NCBI RefSeq assembly: GCF_000215975.1
Contig: NC_015682.1
Coordinates: 1,550,001-1,614,000, forward strand
From: Thermodesulfobacterium geofontis OPF15
GTDB lineage: Bacteria; Desulfobacterota; Thermodesulfobacteria; Thermodesulfobacteriales; Thermodesulfobacteriaceae
Length of the DNA stretch: 64,000 nt
Reading direction: 5' to 3'
Shown here: positions 26,370-34,378 of the stretch, in pieces
Numbering within the stretch: the first letter of the stretch is position 1
Layout: the number at the start of each line of letters is the position of its first letter
Notes under the pieces: model-generated
Database searches by the model: none
The model's input: only the letters and a program-made list of their open reading frames with translations
Told to the model about the DNA's origin: nothing
Program-made: the position numbers and the translations under genes

Positions 26370-27140
26370 TTATCTTTGTGTAGTGGTTATCAATCTTTCT
26401 GTTTCCTCATCTAAACTTCTAATTGATCTTTGAATAGCTTCAAAGGTTCTTTGGATCTCTATAAGATTTACCATTTCCCTTATAGGGTTTACATTAGATT
26501 TTTCAATATATCCCTGTTTAATTTCATAATTTTCAGCCCTTATCTCTTGTGCACCATCTGAAACGTAAAGATTCTGCCCAAGTTTTCTTATCTTGCTATA
26601 ATCATCAAAAGTAACCACATCTAATCTTCCTATTTCAGTCATATCTATGGATAAAATACCTTCTGGGGAAACTTGAAGTTTTGAATTTTCCATAGTAATA
26701 TAACCTTCTCTTGTCATTCCGGGATCAACTACTACAGGAGTTCCATTAGCAAGGACAGGATATCCCTCTGGTGTCACAAGCCTTCTCTCTCTATCTAAGG
26801 TAAAATTACCTGCTCTGGTATAGGCTATTCCATTTGGTGTCTGTACTTTAAAAAATCCTTCACCTACAATAGCAAAATGTAAAGGATTCCCTGTATATTC
26901 TAAAACTCCCTGCTCCCTTTTAATAAAAACTTGATTTTCCTTATAAATTTTTTTATATTTAGGACCTATTTTTTTCATTAAAATTTCAATAAAAGCTATG
27001 CTATCAGCTTTATAACCAGGAGTATCAACATTTGCTAAATTATTTGCAGTAACTGTTAGTCTTCTATCCATAAGTTGGGCTGCTTCAAGCGCTTCTAATA
27101 ATCCTAAATGGGGATTTATTCTAATTCCATCCATAGCCAT
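26370..27140 (-). CDS. flgF: Flagellar proximal rod protein FlgF
   Basis: This 256-residue rod protein is of the FlgF/FlgG family. It has RRLTVTANNLANVDTPGYKA near the N-terminus, GIAYTRAGNFTLDRERRLVT, EGYPVLANGTPVVVDPG and the C-terminal NVNPIREMVNLIEIQRTFEA. It lacks the FlgG-specific GVRPVAV segment, which supports FlgF. It is the first gene of the flagellar operon, has an AAGGA site 5 bases before the ATG, and sits behind the sigma-54-like element. Confidence 0.92.
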   Translation of the reverse strand: MAMDGIRINPHLGLLEALEAAQLMDRRLTVTANNLANVDTPGYKADSIAFIEILMKKIGPKYKKIYKENQVFIKREQGVLEYTGNPLHFAIVGEGFFKVQTPNGIAYTRAGNFTLDRERRLVTPEGYPVLANGTPVVVDPGMTREGYITMENSKLQVSPEGILSIDMTEIGRLDVVTFDDYSKIRKLGQNLYVSDGAQEIRAENYEIKQGYIEKSNVNPIREMVNLIEIQRTFEAIQRSIRSLDEETERLITTTQR

Positions 27141-27168
27141 TTATATCCTTAGAGCTATTTATTTTTTT

Positions 27169-27183
27169 TCAAAATTTGTGCCT
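27169..27183 (-). promoter_or_regulatory. Candidate sigma-54 (-24/-12) promoter of the flagellar operon
   Basis: On the minus strand the sequence AGGCACAAATTTTGA runs from 27183 to 27169. It matches the TGGCAC-N5-TTGC pattern with the correct 10-base spacing between GG and the -12 dinucleotide, but reads GA instead of GC at -12 and A instead of T ahead of GG. Transcription would start near 27158, about 18 bases before the flgF ATG. The rest of the 193-base gap shows a small TTGAC/GTCAA inverted repeat at about 27305-27319 and no strong terminator. Confidence 0.4.
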
Positions 27184-27333
27184 AAAAATAGTTTAGCTTT
27201 TGTATTAAAGAGCTTTAAAAGAAACTTTTTAAAACCTCTAAACTCTTGAGAATTTATTTCCTATTTTAAAAAGAAAAAGTGAAATTTTTTCCTTGTCAAT
27301 TTTTTGACTTATTGTCAAATAAAGATAAAGTTA

Positions 27334-29970
27334 TCAAAATTCTCCACCAATCTGGAAATTGAAATTACTTGAGTCTTCATCAGGTTTTCTTTTTATATTA
27401 TAACCCCATTCTATTCTAAGTGGTCCAAAAGGAGAAAGCCATCTTAATCCAAAACCGACGCTTTTCCTAAGGTCTGAACTTTGAAAGCCTGTTTTTAAAT
27501 CCCATACATTACCCATATCAAAGAAAACAACCCCATTTAAATTAATACTTTTCATAAGTGGAAAAATAGCTTCTGTTTGAAGATAAAACATCCTTGTTCC
27601 ACCTATTTTATTTCCAGTTTCAGGATCTTTGGGAGATATATCTCCATATTTAAATCCTCTAACTGAGTTTATACCTCCAAGAAAGTATCTTTCAAAAACA
27701 GGAACTTTTTTTGCTCCTCCTTCAGTTATATAACCATAACCTAAATTTACATGACCTGTAAGCTTAAAAATAGGAAAATAAACTTGATGTTGTCCTTCAA
27801 TCTTAAAGAAATTGCTGTCTCCTCCAAGGTATTCTCCAGCATATTCAGTTTCGATCTTGTGATACCATCCCTTTGTAGGTAAAAAATATCTATTGCGAGA
27901 ATCGTAGATTAAGCCTAACTGTAAGGCACTGGTAACATGTATATCCTTTGATTCAAGAATTATCTTAGCCACATTTTCAGAAAGATTTTTAAGTTTTGTA
28001 TCATCATATCTATATCCCATATAAGCAGAAAGTTCAGAAGTAAAACCATATCCAAATCTTATAGAGCCTCCTATACTATCTTTGGTAAAATCGTCATACT
28101 GTAATTCATAATTATATAAAGACCATCCCATAGAATAACGGGAATCTCTAAAATAGGGATCAAAAAAGTTTAAAATATATCTTGTGGTTCTTGCACCTAA
28201 TCTTGCAGAAAGAGTAACCCTTTGTCCTTTACCCAAAAAGTTTCTTTCTGTAATATCTCCCATTATAACAAATTTATCATAGGAGCTATAACCACCTCCT
28301 ATAGCAAAAGAACCTGTAAGCATCTCTTTTACTTTCACTTTCAAATTTACTTCCTCTTCTTTGGCTCCTTTTTCTTTATCAATCTTTATTTCTTCAAAAT
28401 ACCCCAGCCTTCTTAATCTTCTTTCACTTTCTTCGATACGGGAGGCACTATATGGCCATCCTTCAGCTATTTTAAATTCCCTTCTAATAACTTTATCCCT
28501 TGTTTTTGTATTTCCTTCAATATCTATTCTTCCTATATATACAACAGAACCTTTATCAATATCAAAAGTTATGTTTACCAATTTGTTTTTAGAATCTTTA
28601 TCGATTTTTGTGTTTACTTTAGTATAAGCATATCCGTAGTCAGAAAAAAGATGAATAAGAATTGACTCGTCTTCTTTTAAAGTTTTAAGACTGAAAATTT
28701 TTCCAGGAGAAGTTTGGATTTTTTTATAGATTTTTTCTTCAGGGAAAAGATCTTGGTTTATTTTTACTTTTCCCACTTTATATTGAGGGCCTTCTTCAAT
28801 AGGAATTTTTATAATTACACCATCTGGTTCCTCTTCCACTATAGGATCTCCTACTTTTACATCTATATAACCTTTGTTTTTGTATGCTGTTTCTATTTTA
28901 GCAAGATCTCTATAAAGAAAAGCTATATTGTAAACTCCTGGTTCTGCAAGTGGTTCAGGACGAACGAAAGCCCTTAAATATTGAGTTATTTTCTTCACAG
29001 GAGAAAAAACAGTTTTTTCTGAAATAGAAAGATAACTTTTTAAATCTTTATCAGAAAAGGCTTTATTTCCTATAAATTGAATCTGCTTTATATATTTCTT
29101 TTCCCCCTCTTTAATATTAAAAATCAATTTTATTTGAGCTGGTGGTGCCTTTTCAGTTTCTACAGAAACTTGAGTACCTAAATATCCTGATTGCTCATAA
29201 TACATTTTTATAGTTTCTAAAGCTTTATCAAGCTCCTTAGGAGTAACTATCTGTCCTTCTTTAATCTCAACAATTTTTGAGAGATCTTCTGTTTTAATTT
29301 TTTTATTACCCCTAAAAACTATCTCTTTAACCGATGGATTTTCTTTAACTTCAAAGGTAACAATTACACCTTTGGTGCCTTCATCAATCTTTAATTCTAC
29401 ATTTTCAAAATATCCCATTTTATAAATGTTTTTTAAATCTTCGTTTAATTTTTTAAGATCAAAAATATCTCCTTCTTTAGTTTTTATATTAGGTAAAATG
29501 ACATCCTCTCCTATTCTCAAATTCCCAGCAATTTGAATTTTTTCAATTATTTTTCTTTTTTCCAAAATACTTTTTATCAATTTAGAAGTTTCATTTACAA
29601 GCTCTCCTATATTCTCCTTTTTTCCTGAAACATAAAAATAATAGGGTTCTTTTTTTTCAAATTGATAGAGCTTCCACTCTATACTAAGATTATCTTTTAC
29701 AGTTATTACTTTAAGTTCTGCTATTCCACTATAAACTCCTGTTTTCAAAAAACTAAAAGCCTCTTCCTGAGAAAACTTTTTTATTTCAACTTTTCCTCCC
29801 TCTTGAGATAACATTTTTTGTAAGTTTTCAAAATAGCTCTTTAAAATTTCTTCTGGCAAATAGTCTCCGTAAGTCTTAGTTGAATAAATGAGAATTTGAA
29901 AATTCTCTGCTAAAAGAGACTTAGGAAAAATAAAAAGTAGGAGAAAGAAGAAAAATCCAATTCTTCTCAA
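27334..29970 (-). CDS. bamA: Outer membrane protein assembly factor BamA
   Basis: This is the core of the BAM machine, which inserts beta-barrel proteins, 878 residues. A signal peptide ends at about residue 21 (SLLAENF). An extra domain of about 120 residues follows, with an alpha/beta look (ILIYSTKTYGDYLPEEILKS). Five POTRA domains run from about 145 to 560, for example VKEIVFRGNKKIKTEDLSKI and IGRIDIEGNTKTRDKVIRRE. The C-terminal barrel contains YFLGGINSVRGFKYGDISP with the conserved VRGF. Genes lolC-lolD-bamA follow lysS with short gaps. Confidence 0.96.
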   Translation of the reverse strand: MRRIGFFFFLLLFIFPKSLLAENFQILIYSTKTYGDYLPEEILKSYFENLQKMLSQEGGKVEIKKFSQEEAFSFLKTGVYSGIAELKVITVKDNLSIEWKLYQFEKKEPYYFYVSGKKENIGELVNETSKLIKSILEKRKIIEKIQIAGNLRIGEDVILPNIKTKEGDIFDLKKLNEDLKNIYKMGYFENVELKIDEGTKGVIVTFEVKENPSVKEIVFRGNKKIKTEDLSKIVEIKEGQIVTPKELDKALETIKMYYEQSGYLGTQVSVETEKAPPAQIKLIFNIKEGEKKYIKQIQFIGNKAFSDKDLKSYLSISEKTVFSPVKKITQYLRAFVRPEPLAEPGVYNIAFLYRDLAKIETAYKNKGYIDVKVGDPIVEEEPDGVIIKIPIEEGPQYKVGKVKINQDLFPEEKIYKKIQTSPGKIFSLKTLKEDESILIHLFSDYGYAYTKVNTKIDKDSKNKLVNITFDIDKGSVVYIGRIDIEGNTKTRDKVIRREFKIAEGWPYSASRIEESERRLRRLGYFEEIKIDKEKGAKEEEVNLKVKVKEMLTGSFAIGGGYSSYDKFVIMGDITERNFLGKGQRVTLSARLGARTTRYILNFFDPYFRDSRYSMGWSLYNYELQYDDFTKDSIGGSIRFGYGFTSELSAYMGYRYDDTKLKNLSENVAKIILESKDIHVTSALQLGLIYDSRNRYFLPTKGWYHKIETEYAGEYLGGDSNFFKIEGQHQVYFPIFKLTGHVNLGYGYITEGGAKKVPVFERYFLGGINSVRGFKYGDISPKDPETGNKIGGTRMFYLQTEAIFPLMKSINLNGVVFFDMGNVWDLKTGFQSSDLRKSVGFGLRWLSPFGPLRIEWGYNIKRKPDEDSSNFNFQIGGEF

Positions 29971-29987
29971 GAGAATCCCTCTAATTT

Positions 29988-30683
29988 TTAAGTATCTTCT
30001 AATTTTACCAAAAAACCACCTTTTAGCAAAAATATTTTATCCATTTTTTTTGCAAGTTCCCAATTATGGGTAACCATAATGATAGTAATATTTAATTCTT
30101 CATTTATCCTTAAAAAAATATCCATAACTTCTTTTGCGCTTTCTTGGTCCAAATTACCTGTTGGCTCATCTGCTAAAAGTAAGGTAGGATTTAAAAAAAG
30201 AGCTCTTGCTATAGCTACTTTCTGTCTTTCTCCTCCAGAAAGCCTAAAAGGTTTATAATATTTTTTTTCAGAAAGATTAAGTTTTTCAAGAAGTTCATAA
30301 GCTCTTTTAAAACAGTCTTCTTTTTTCCATTGAGATATTAATCCTGGTAAAATGATATTTTCTAAAACTGTAAATTCTGGGATAAGGTAGTGAAGTTGAA
30401 AAATAAATCCTATATTTTCTTTCCTTAGTTTTAATAATGTTTCTTCATCACTATAATCTAATTTTTTTTCAAAATAATATATTTCACCAGATGTAGGATA
30501 ATCAAGGGTTCCTATTATATTTAACAGAGTCGTTTTCCCAACTCCAGAAGGACCAACAATAGCAATCTTATCTTTTTTATAAACCTTAAGATTTATCCCT
30601 TTTAATACCTCAAGCTCTCCTTGAGGATAAAAATACTTTTTTTTAACATCTTTAAGTTCTACTATAACTTTATTTTCGTTCAT
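29988..30683 (-). CDS. lolD: Lipoprotein-releasing ABC transporter ATPase LolD
   Basis: This is the ATPase of the LolCDE complex, which extracts lipoproteins from the inner membrane, 231 residues. Walker A GPSGVGKT is at 44-51, the signature is RLSGGERQKVAIARA, and Walker B is LLLADEPTGNLDQESA followed by the switch histidine in VTHNWELAK. It is of the MacB/LolD subgroup. It lies 2 bases after lolC and 17 before bamA, which supports LolD over a generic exporter. Confidence 0.93.
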   Translation of the reverse strand: MNENKVIVELKDVKKKYFYPQGELEVLKGINLKVYKKDKIAIVGPSGVGKTTLLNIIGTLDYPTSGEIYYFEKKLDYSDEETLLKLRKENIGFIFQLHYLIPEFTVLENIILPGLISQWKKEDCFKRAYELLEKLNLSEKKYYKPFRLSGGERQKVAIARALFLNPTLLLADEPTGNLDQESAKEVMDIFLRINEELNITIIMVTHNWELAKKMDKIFLLKGGFLVKLEDT

Positions 30684-30685
30684 AA

Positions 30686-31915
30686 TTATCCATGCCTTAA
30701 AATTTCTGCAGGAATGATTTCACTCGCTTTTTTAGCTGGAAAGATGCATGCTAAAACACTTATAAACACTGCAACAAAGCTTATTATAAAAATATCTATA
30801 ATTTTTAACTTCACAGGCATATATTCAACTGGATAAACTTCACTGGGAAGCTTAATAACAGGATAATGAGAAAGTAATATACAAAGAGAGCTACCCAATA
30901 TTAAACCTGCAATAACTCCCATTAAAGAAAGAATTAAACCGCAAAAAAAGAAAATTTTTAAAATACTTTTGGAGGAAACACCAAGAGCCCTTAAAATAGC
31001 AATATCCATCTTTTTTTCAGAAACAAGCATAGTCATTGCTGCAATTATAGTAAAAAGAGAAACTGTAATCATAAGAGTTAAGACTACGAAAAGTCCAATT
31101 TTTTCCATTTTTAAAGCAGCAAAGAGATTTTTATTCCATTCCTGCCAATCAAATATAGTTATACCAAAACCAAGATGGGAAAGGATACCCTTTTTAAATT
31201 CGTTCGATTTGAAAGGATCTTTAAGTTTTATTTCTAAGGCATAATTATTAGGTTTAAATTTTTGAGAAAATAATTTAAAAGAAGTAAAGACAAGATTTAG
31301 ATCATAATCATAAACACCAGTTTCAAAAGTTCCTGCCACTATAAAGGTAGTTATTTTAGGAAAAAATCCAAAGGGTGTATAGAAACCTTCTATACTTATA
31401 AATCTTATTTTTTCTCCTAAACTAAGCCCAAGTCTTTCTCTCAGTTTTTCACCTATTATTATTGGTAAGGCTTCTCCGTTATTATCAAAATAAGTCTTTT
31501 CAATTTGGAATTTTTTAAACCCTCTTTCTTTTTTCAAATTCTCTAAATTTGTAGCTTTTAAAATGATTCCCACAGGAGTTCCTGAAAAAATTATTAAACC
31601 TTGCAAAGTTGATGTTTCTTGAATACTAATAATTTCTTTAGAAGGTATTTCCTTTTTAATAATTTCTAAAAGTCTTTCTCTTGCTTCAGGATTTCTAAAA
31701 GTTATGCTTATATGAGGATTTAGGCTCAAAATTTTTTCTGAGAGAGCCTCTTTAAAACCTGTCATAACAGAATTAACCACTGTTAAAGCTCCTACACTTA
31801 AAGCAACTCCAATAATAGAAATAATAGAAATGATACCAGTCAATCTTTCTCTTTTTGGAGAAAAAACGTATTTTAAAGCTATCCAAAATTCCCAATTTAA
31901 TCTAAAAAATCTCAT
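30686..31915 (-). CDS. lolC: Lipoprotein-releasing ABC transporter permease LolC/LolE
   Basis: This is the permease of the lipoprotein sorting complex, 409 residues. It has an N-terminal helix (about 25-50) with the motif GVALSVGALTVVNSVMTGFK, a large periplasmic MacB-like domain (about 55-265), and three helices at the C-terminus with MTMLVSEKKMDIAILRALGV, typical of FtsX-like permeases. Only one permease gene is present, so the complex may be a LolC/E homodimer, as in many non-gammaproteobacterial diderms. It lies 2 bases after lysS. Confidence 0.92.
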   Translation of the reverse strand: MRFFRLNWEFWIALKYVFSPKRERLTGIISIISIIGVALSVGALTVVNSVMTGFKEALSEKILSLNPHISITFRNPEARERLLEIIKKEIPSKEIISIQETSTLQGLIIFSGTPVGIILKATNLENLKKERGFKKFQIEKTYFDNNGEALPIIIGEKLRERLGLSLGEKIRFISIEGFYTPFGFFPKITTFIVAGTFETGVYDYDLNLVFTSFKLFSQKFKPNNYALEIKLKDPFKSNEFKKGILSHLGFGITIFDWQEWNKNLFAALKMEKIGLFVVLTLMITVSLFTIIAAMTMLVSEKKMDIAILRALGVSSKSILKIFFFCGLILSLMGVIAGLILGSSLCILLSHYPVIKLPSEVYPVEYMPVKLKIIDIFIISFVAVFISVLACIFPAKKASEIIPAEILRHG

Positions 31916-31917
31916 AT

Positions 31918-33411
31918 TTATAAATCTTCTTTTTTTCTTAAATGAGGAAACAAGATAATTTCTCTAATAGATGGACTATCTGTAAAAATCATAACTACCC
32001 TATCAATTCCTATTCCTTCTCCTGCACAAGGAGGCATACCATATTCTAGAGCCCTTAAGAAATCTTCATCTATTTCCGGAGGTATTTCTTCATCTATTTC
32101 TCTTAATTTAAGTTGTTCTTCAAAACGTTTTCTCTGATCTCTTGGATCATTTAATTCGGAAAAGGCATTAGCAATTTCCTTCCCACCCATATAAAATTCA
32201 AATCTATCTGCAAACCTTGGATCTTCGTCATTTCTTCTTGCAAGTGGAGAAACTTCTACAGGATATTTTATTACAAAGGTAGGTTGAATGAGCTTAGGTT
32301 CAACAAGTTCTTCAAAAAGTTTAGTCCACCATTTACCAATACGGGGATCTTTTAAATTAAGCTCGATCCCCTTTTCTTTAGCAAAATTGAAAAGTTTTTC
32401 TCTGTCATTTAAAATTTCTTCAGGTATTCCTCCTAACTCAGTTAAAGCTTTTAAAAATTCTATTCTTTTCCAAGGAGGAGTAAGATCAATTTCATTACCC
32501 TGATAGGTTATTACTGGAGTTCCTTTTATTTCCAATGCAAGACCGTAAAACAGTTCTTCTGTTCTTTTCATAAGATCTTCATAGGTAGCGTAGGCTTCAT
32601 AAAATTCAAGCATAGTAAATTCTGGATTGTGTTTGCTTGAAACCCCTTCATTTCTGAAATTTCTATTTAATTCAAAAACCCTTTCAAATCCCCCTACAAG
32701 GAGTCTTTTTAAATAAAGTTCAGGAGCAATTCTCAAATAAAGATTCATATCTAAGGCATTATGATAAGTCACAAAAGGTTTTGCAGTTGCACCTCCTACA
32801 ATAGGATGCATCATAGGAGTTTCTACTTCTAAAAAACCTTCAGAAATAAAATAATCTCTTATATATTGGATAATTTGGGTTCTCATCCTAAAAATTTCTC
32901 TTACCCTTTGATTCATTATTAGGTCTAAATATCTCATTCTATATCTTAGTTCTGTATCTCTTAATCCATGATATTTTTCAGGAAGGGGTCTTAAGGCTTT
33001 GGTAAGAAGTTTTAAAAATTTAACCAAGATGGTTATTTCACCTGTTTTGGTTTTAATAAGTTTGCCTTTAACTCCTATAATATCTCCTATATCTATAAAT
33101 TTTTTGAAGAAATTAAAATCTTCCTCTGGTAACTCAGATTTAGCTATCAAAATCTGGATTTTGTCTGTCTCATCTTGAATATGAGAAAAAATAATTTTCC
33201 CCATTTCTCTTTTACTCATAACCCTACCAGCTAAGGAAAATTCAGCTTCTCTTTTTTCAAGTTCCTCTGGAGGCATATCTTTATAAATTTCTTTTAAATA
33301 TTTAGCTTTATCTTGAGGACGAAAATCATTAGGATAACTTTTTATTCCCATTTTTTCTATAGCAGAAAGCTTCTCATATCTTACCTTTATAATTTGGTGT
33401 TCCTCTGTCAT
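31918..33411 (-). CDS. lysS: Lysyl-tRNA synthetase, class II
   Basis: This charges tRNA-Lys. It has 497 residues from the ATG at 33409-33411, which has AGGAGG about 7 bases upstream; the TTG just before it is also in frame but less likely. The N-terminal OB-fold has FSLAGRVMSKREMGKIIFSH. Class II motif 2 is RVFELNRNFRNEGVSSKHNP, and motif 3 is GEGIGIDRVVMIFTDSPSIR. A tRNA-Lys(UUU) gene lies in the same window. The order lysS-lolC-lolD-bamA also occurs in related anaerobes, as far as I recall. Confidence 0.97.
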   Translation of the reverse strand: MTEEHQIIKVRYEKLSAIEKMGIKSYPNDFRPQDKAKYLKEIYKDMPPEELEKREAEFSLAGRVMSKREMGKIIFSHIQDETDKIQILIAKSELPEEDFNFFKKFIDIGDIIGVKGKLIKTKTGEITILVKFLKLLTKALRPLPEKYHGLRDTELRYRMRYLDLIMNQRVREIFRMRTQIIQYIRDYFISEGFLEVETPMMHPIVGGATAKPFVTYHNALDMNLYLRIAPELYLKRLLVGGFERVFELNRNFRNEGVSSKHNPEFTMLEFYEAYATYEDLMKRTEELFYGLALEIKGTPVITYQGNEIDLTPPWKRIEFLKALTELGGIPEEILNDREKLFNFAKEKGIELNLKDPRIGKWWTKLFEELVEPKLIQPTFVIKYPVEVSPLARRNDEDPRFADRFEFYMGGKEIANAFSELNDPRDQRKRFEEQLKLREIDEEIPPEIDEDFLRALEYGMPPCAGEGIGIDRVVMIFTDSPSIREIILFPHLRKKEDL

Positions 33412-33475
33412 CAATTCTCCTCCTGAATAAAAAATTTCTTTCCTATTTTATTACGAAAATACCTTTTTCCAACTC

Positions 33476-34378
33476 TTAATCTTCTTTTGCTCTTGGGTGA
33501 GCTTGAAGATAGGTTTTGAGAAGATATTCATAATTTACTTTTGTATAAACTTCTGTGGTAGTAAGAGATGAGTGTCCAAGCATTTCTTGAATACTTCTTA
33601 AATCTACCCCTGCATTTAAGAGATGGGTAGCAAAGGCATGTCTTAAAATATGAGGATGTAAATAGGTTAATCCCCTTTTTTTACTTCTTTTTTTAACAAT
33701 ATATCTTATACCCCTTTCAGTTAACTTTTCCCCCTTAAAATTTAAAAAAACATAGGGACTTTTCTTTTTTAATTTCGTTAATAAAAACTCTCTTATTTTT
33801 AGATATTCTCTTAAGGCTTTAAAAGCTTTTTTACCAAAAGGAACAATTCTTTCTTTTTTTCCTTTCCCTAAAACTCTTATAATCTGTAATCCAAAATTAA
33901 TTTGATCTATAGTTAAATTAGCTATTTCACTAACTCTTAAACCACATCCATAAGCAACTTCTAAAAGTGCTCTATCTCTAATATCTAAAAACTCTTCATT
34001 ACTTCCTAAACTATCTATAAAACTATTAATCTCCTCTTCTGTAGGAATTAAAGGTAACTTTTTTGATACTTTTGGATTTGACAAATAGCTAAATAAACTT
34101 TTTTTAATCTTTTTCTGTTTTAACAAGTATTTTAAAAAACTCCGAATACTGCTTAGTTTTCTTGCTATGGTGGTTGCCTCTTTTTTCTCTTTCTTTAAAA
34201 AAAGTAAATATAGCCTAATATGAAAAGGTTCTAAAGATTCTAAGGAATTGATATTCTGATTCTTTAAAAATTCTAAAAACCCTTCTAAATCTTTTTTATA
34301 GCTCCTTATGGTATTAAAGGAGTAGTTTTTTTCAAAGGTGAGATAATCTAAGAACTCTTTTAGATATTTTTCAATCAC
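33476..34378 (-). CDS. xerC: Tyrosine recombinase, XerC/XerD family
   Basis: This 300-residue site-specific recombinase should resolve chromosome dimers at dif. The N-terminal SAM-like domain (about 1-95) has FEKNYSFNTIRSYKKDLEGF. The catalytic residues are all visible: R148 (GLRVSEIANL), K172, H243 and R246 (HILRHAFATHLL), H269 (LGHSSLTTTEVYTKV) and Y278. The housekeeping length and the absence of nearby mobile-element genes argue against a phage integrase. XerC and XerD cannot be separated here. Its start overlaps the histidine kinase gene by 4 bases. Confidence 0.9.
   Translation of the reverse strand: MIEKYLKEFLDYLTFEKNYSFNTIRSYKKDLEGFLEFLKNQNINSLESLEPFHIRLYLLFLKKEKKEATTIARKLSSIRSFLKYLLKQKKIKKSLFSYLSNPKVSKKLPLIPTEEEINSFIDSLGSNEEFLDIRDRALLEVAYGCGLRVSEIANLTIDQINFGLQIIRVLGKGKKERIVPFGKKAFKALREYLKIREFLLTKLKKKSPYVFLNFKGEKLTERGIRYIVKKRSKKRGLTYLHPHILRHAFATHLLNAGVDLRSIQEMLGHSSLTTTEVYTKVNYEYLLKTYLQAHPRAKED

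Noticed and set aside
28222-28977. Three plus-strand open frames inside bamA
   Set aside because: Shadow frames of BamA; the translated sequences are Phe/Ile/Tyr-rich and match nothing, as expected from the complement of Lys/Glu codons.
33476-34378. Phage or integron integrase near tRNA genes
   Set aside because: The recombinase has housekeeping Xer length and neighbours (kinase, lysS), lies 22 kb from the nearest tRNA, and no attachment-site repeats or cargo genes were seen.
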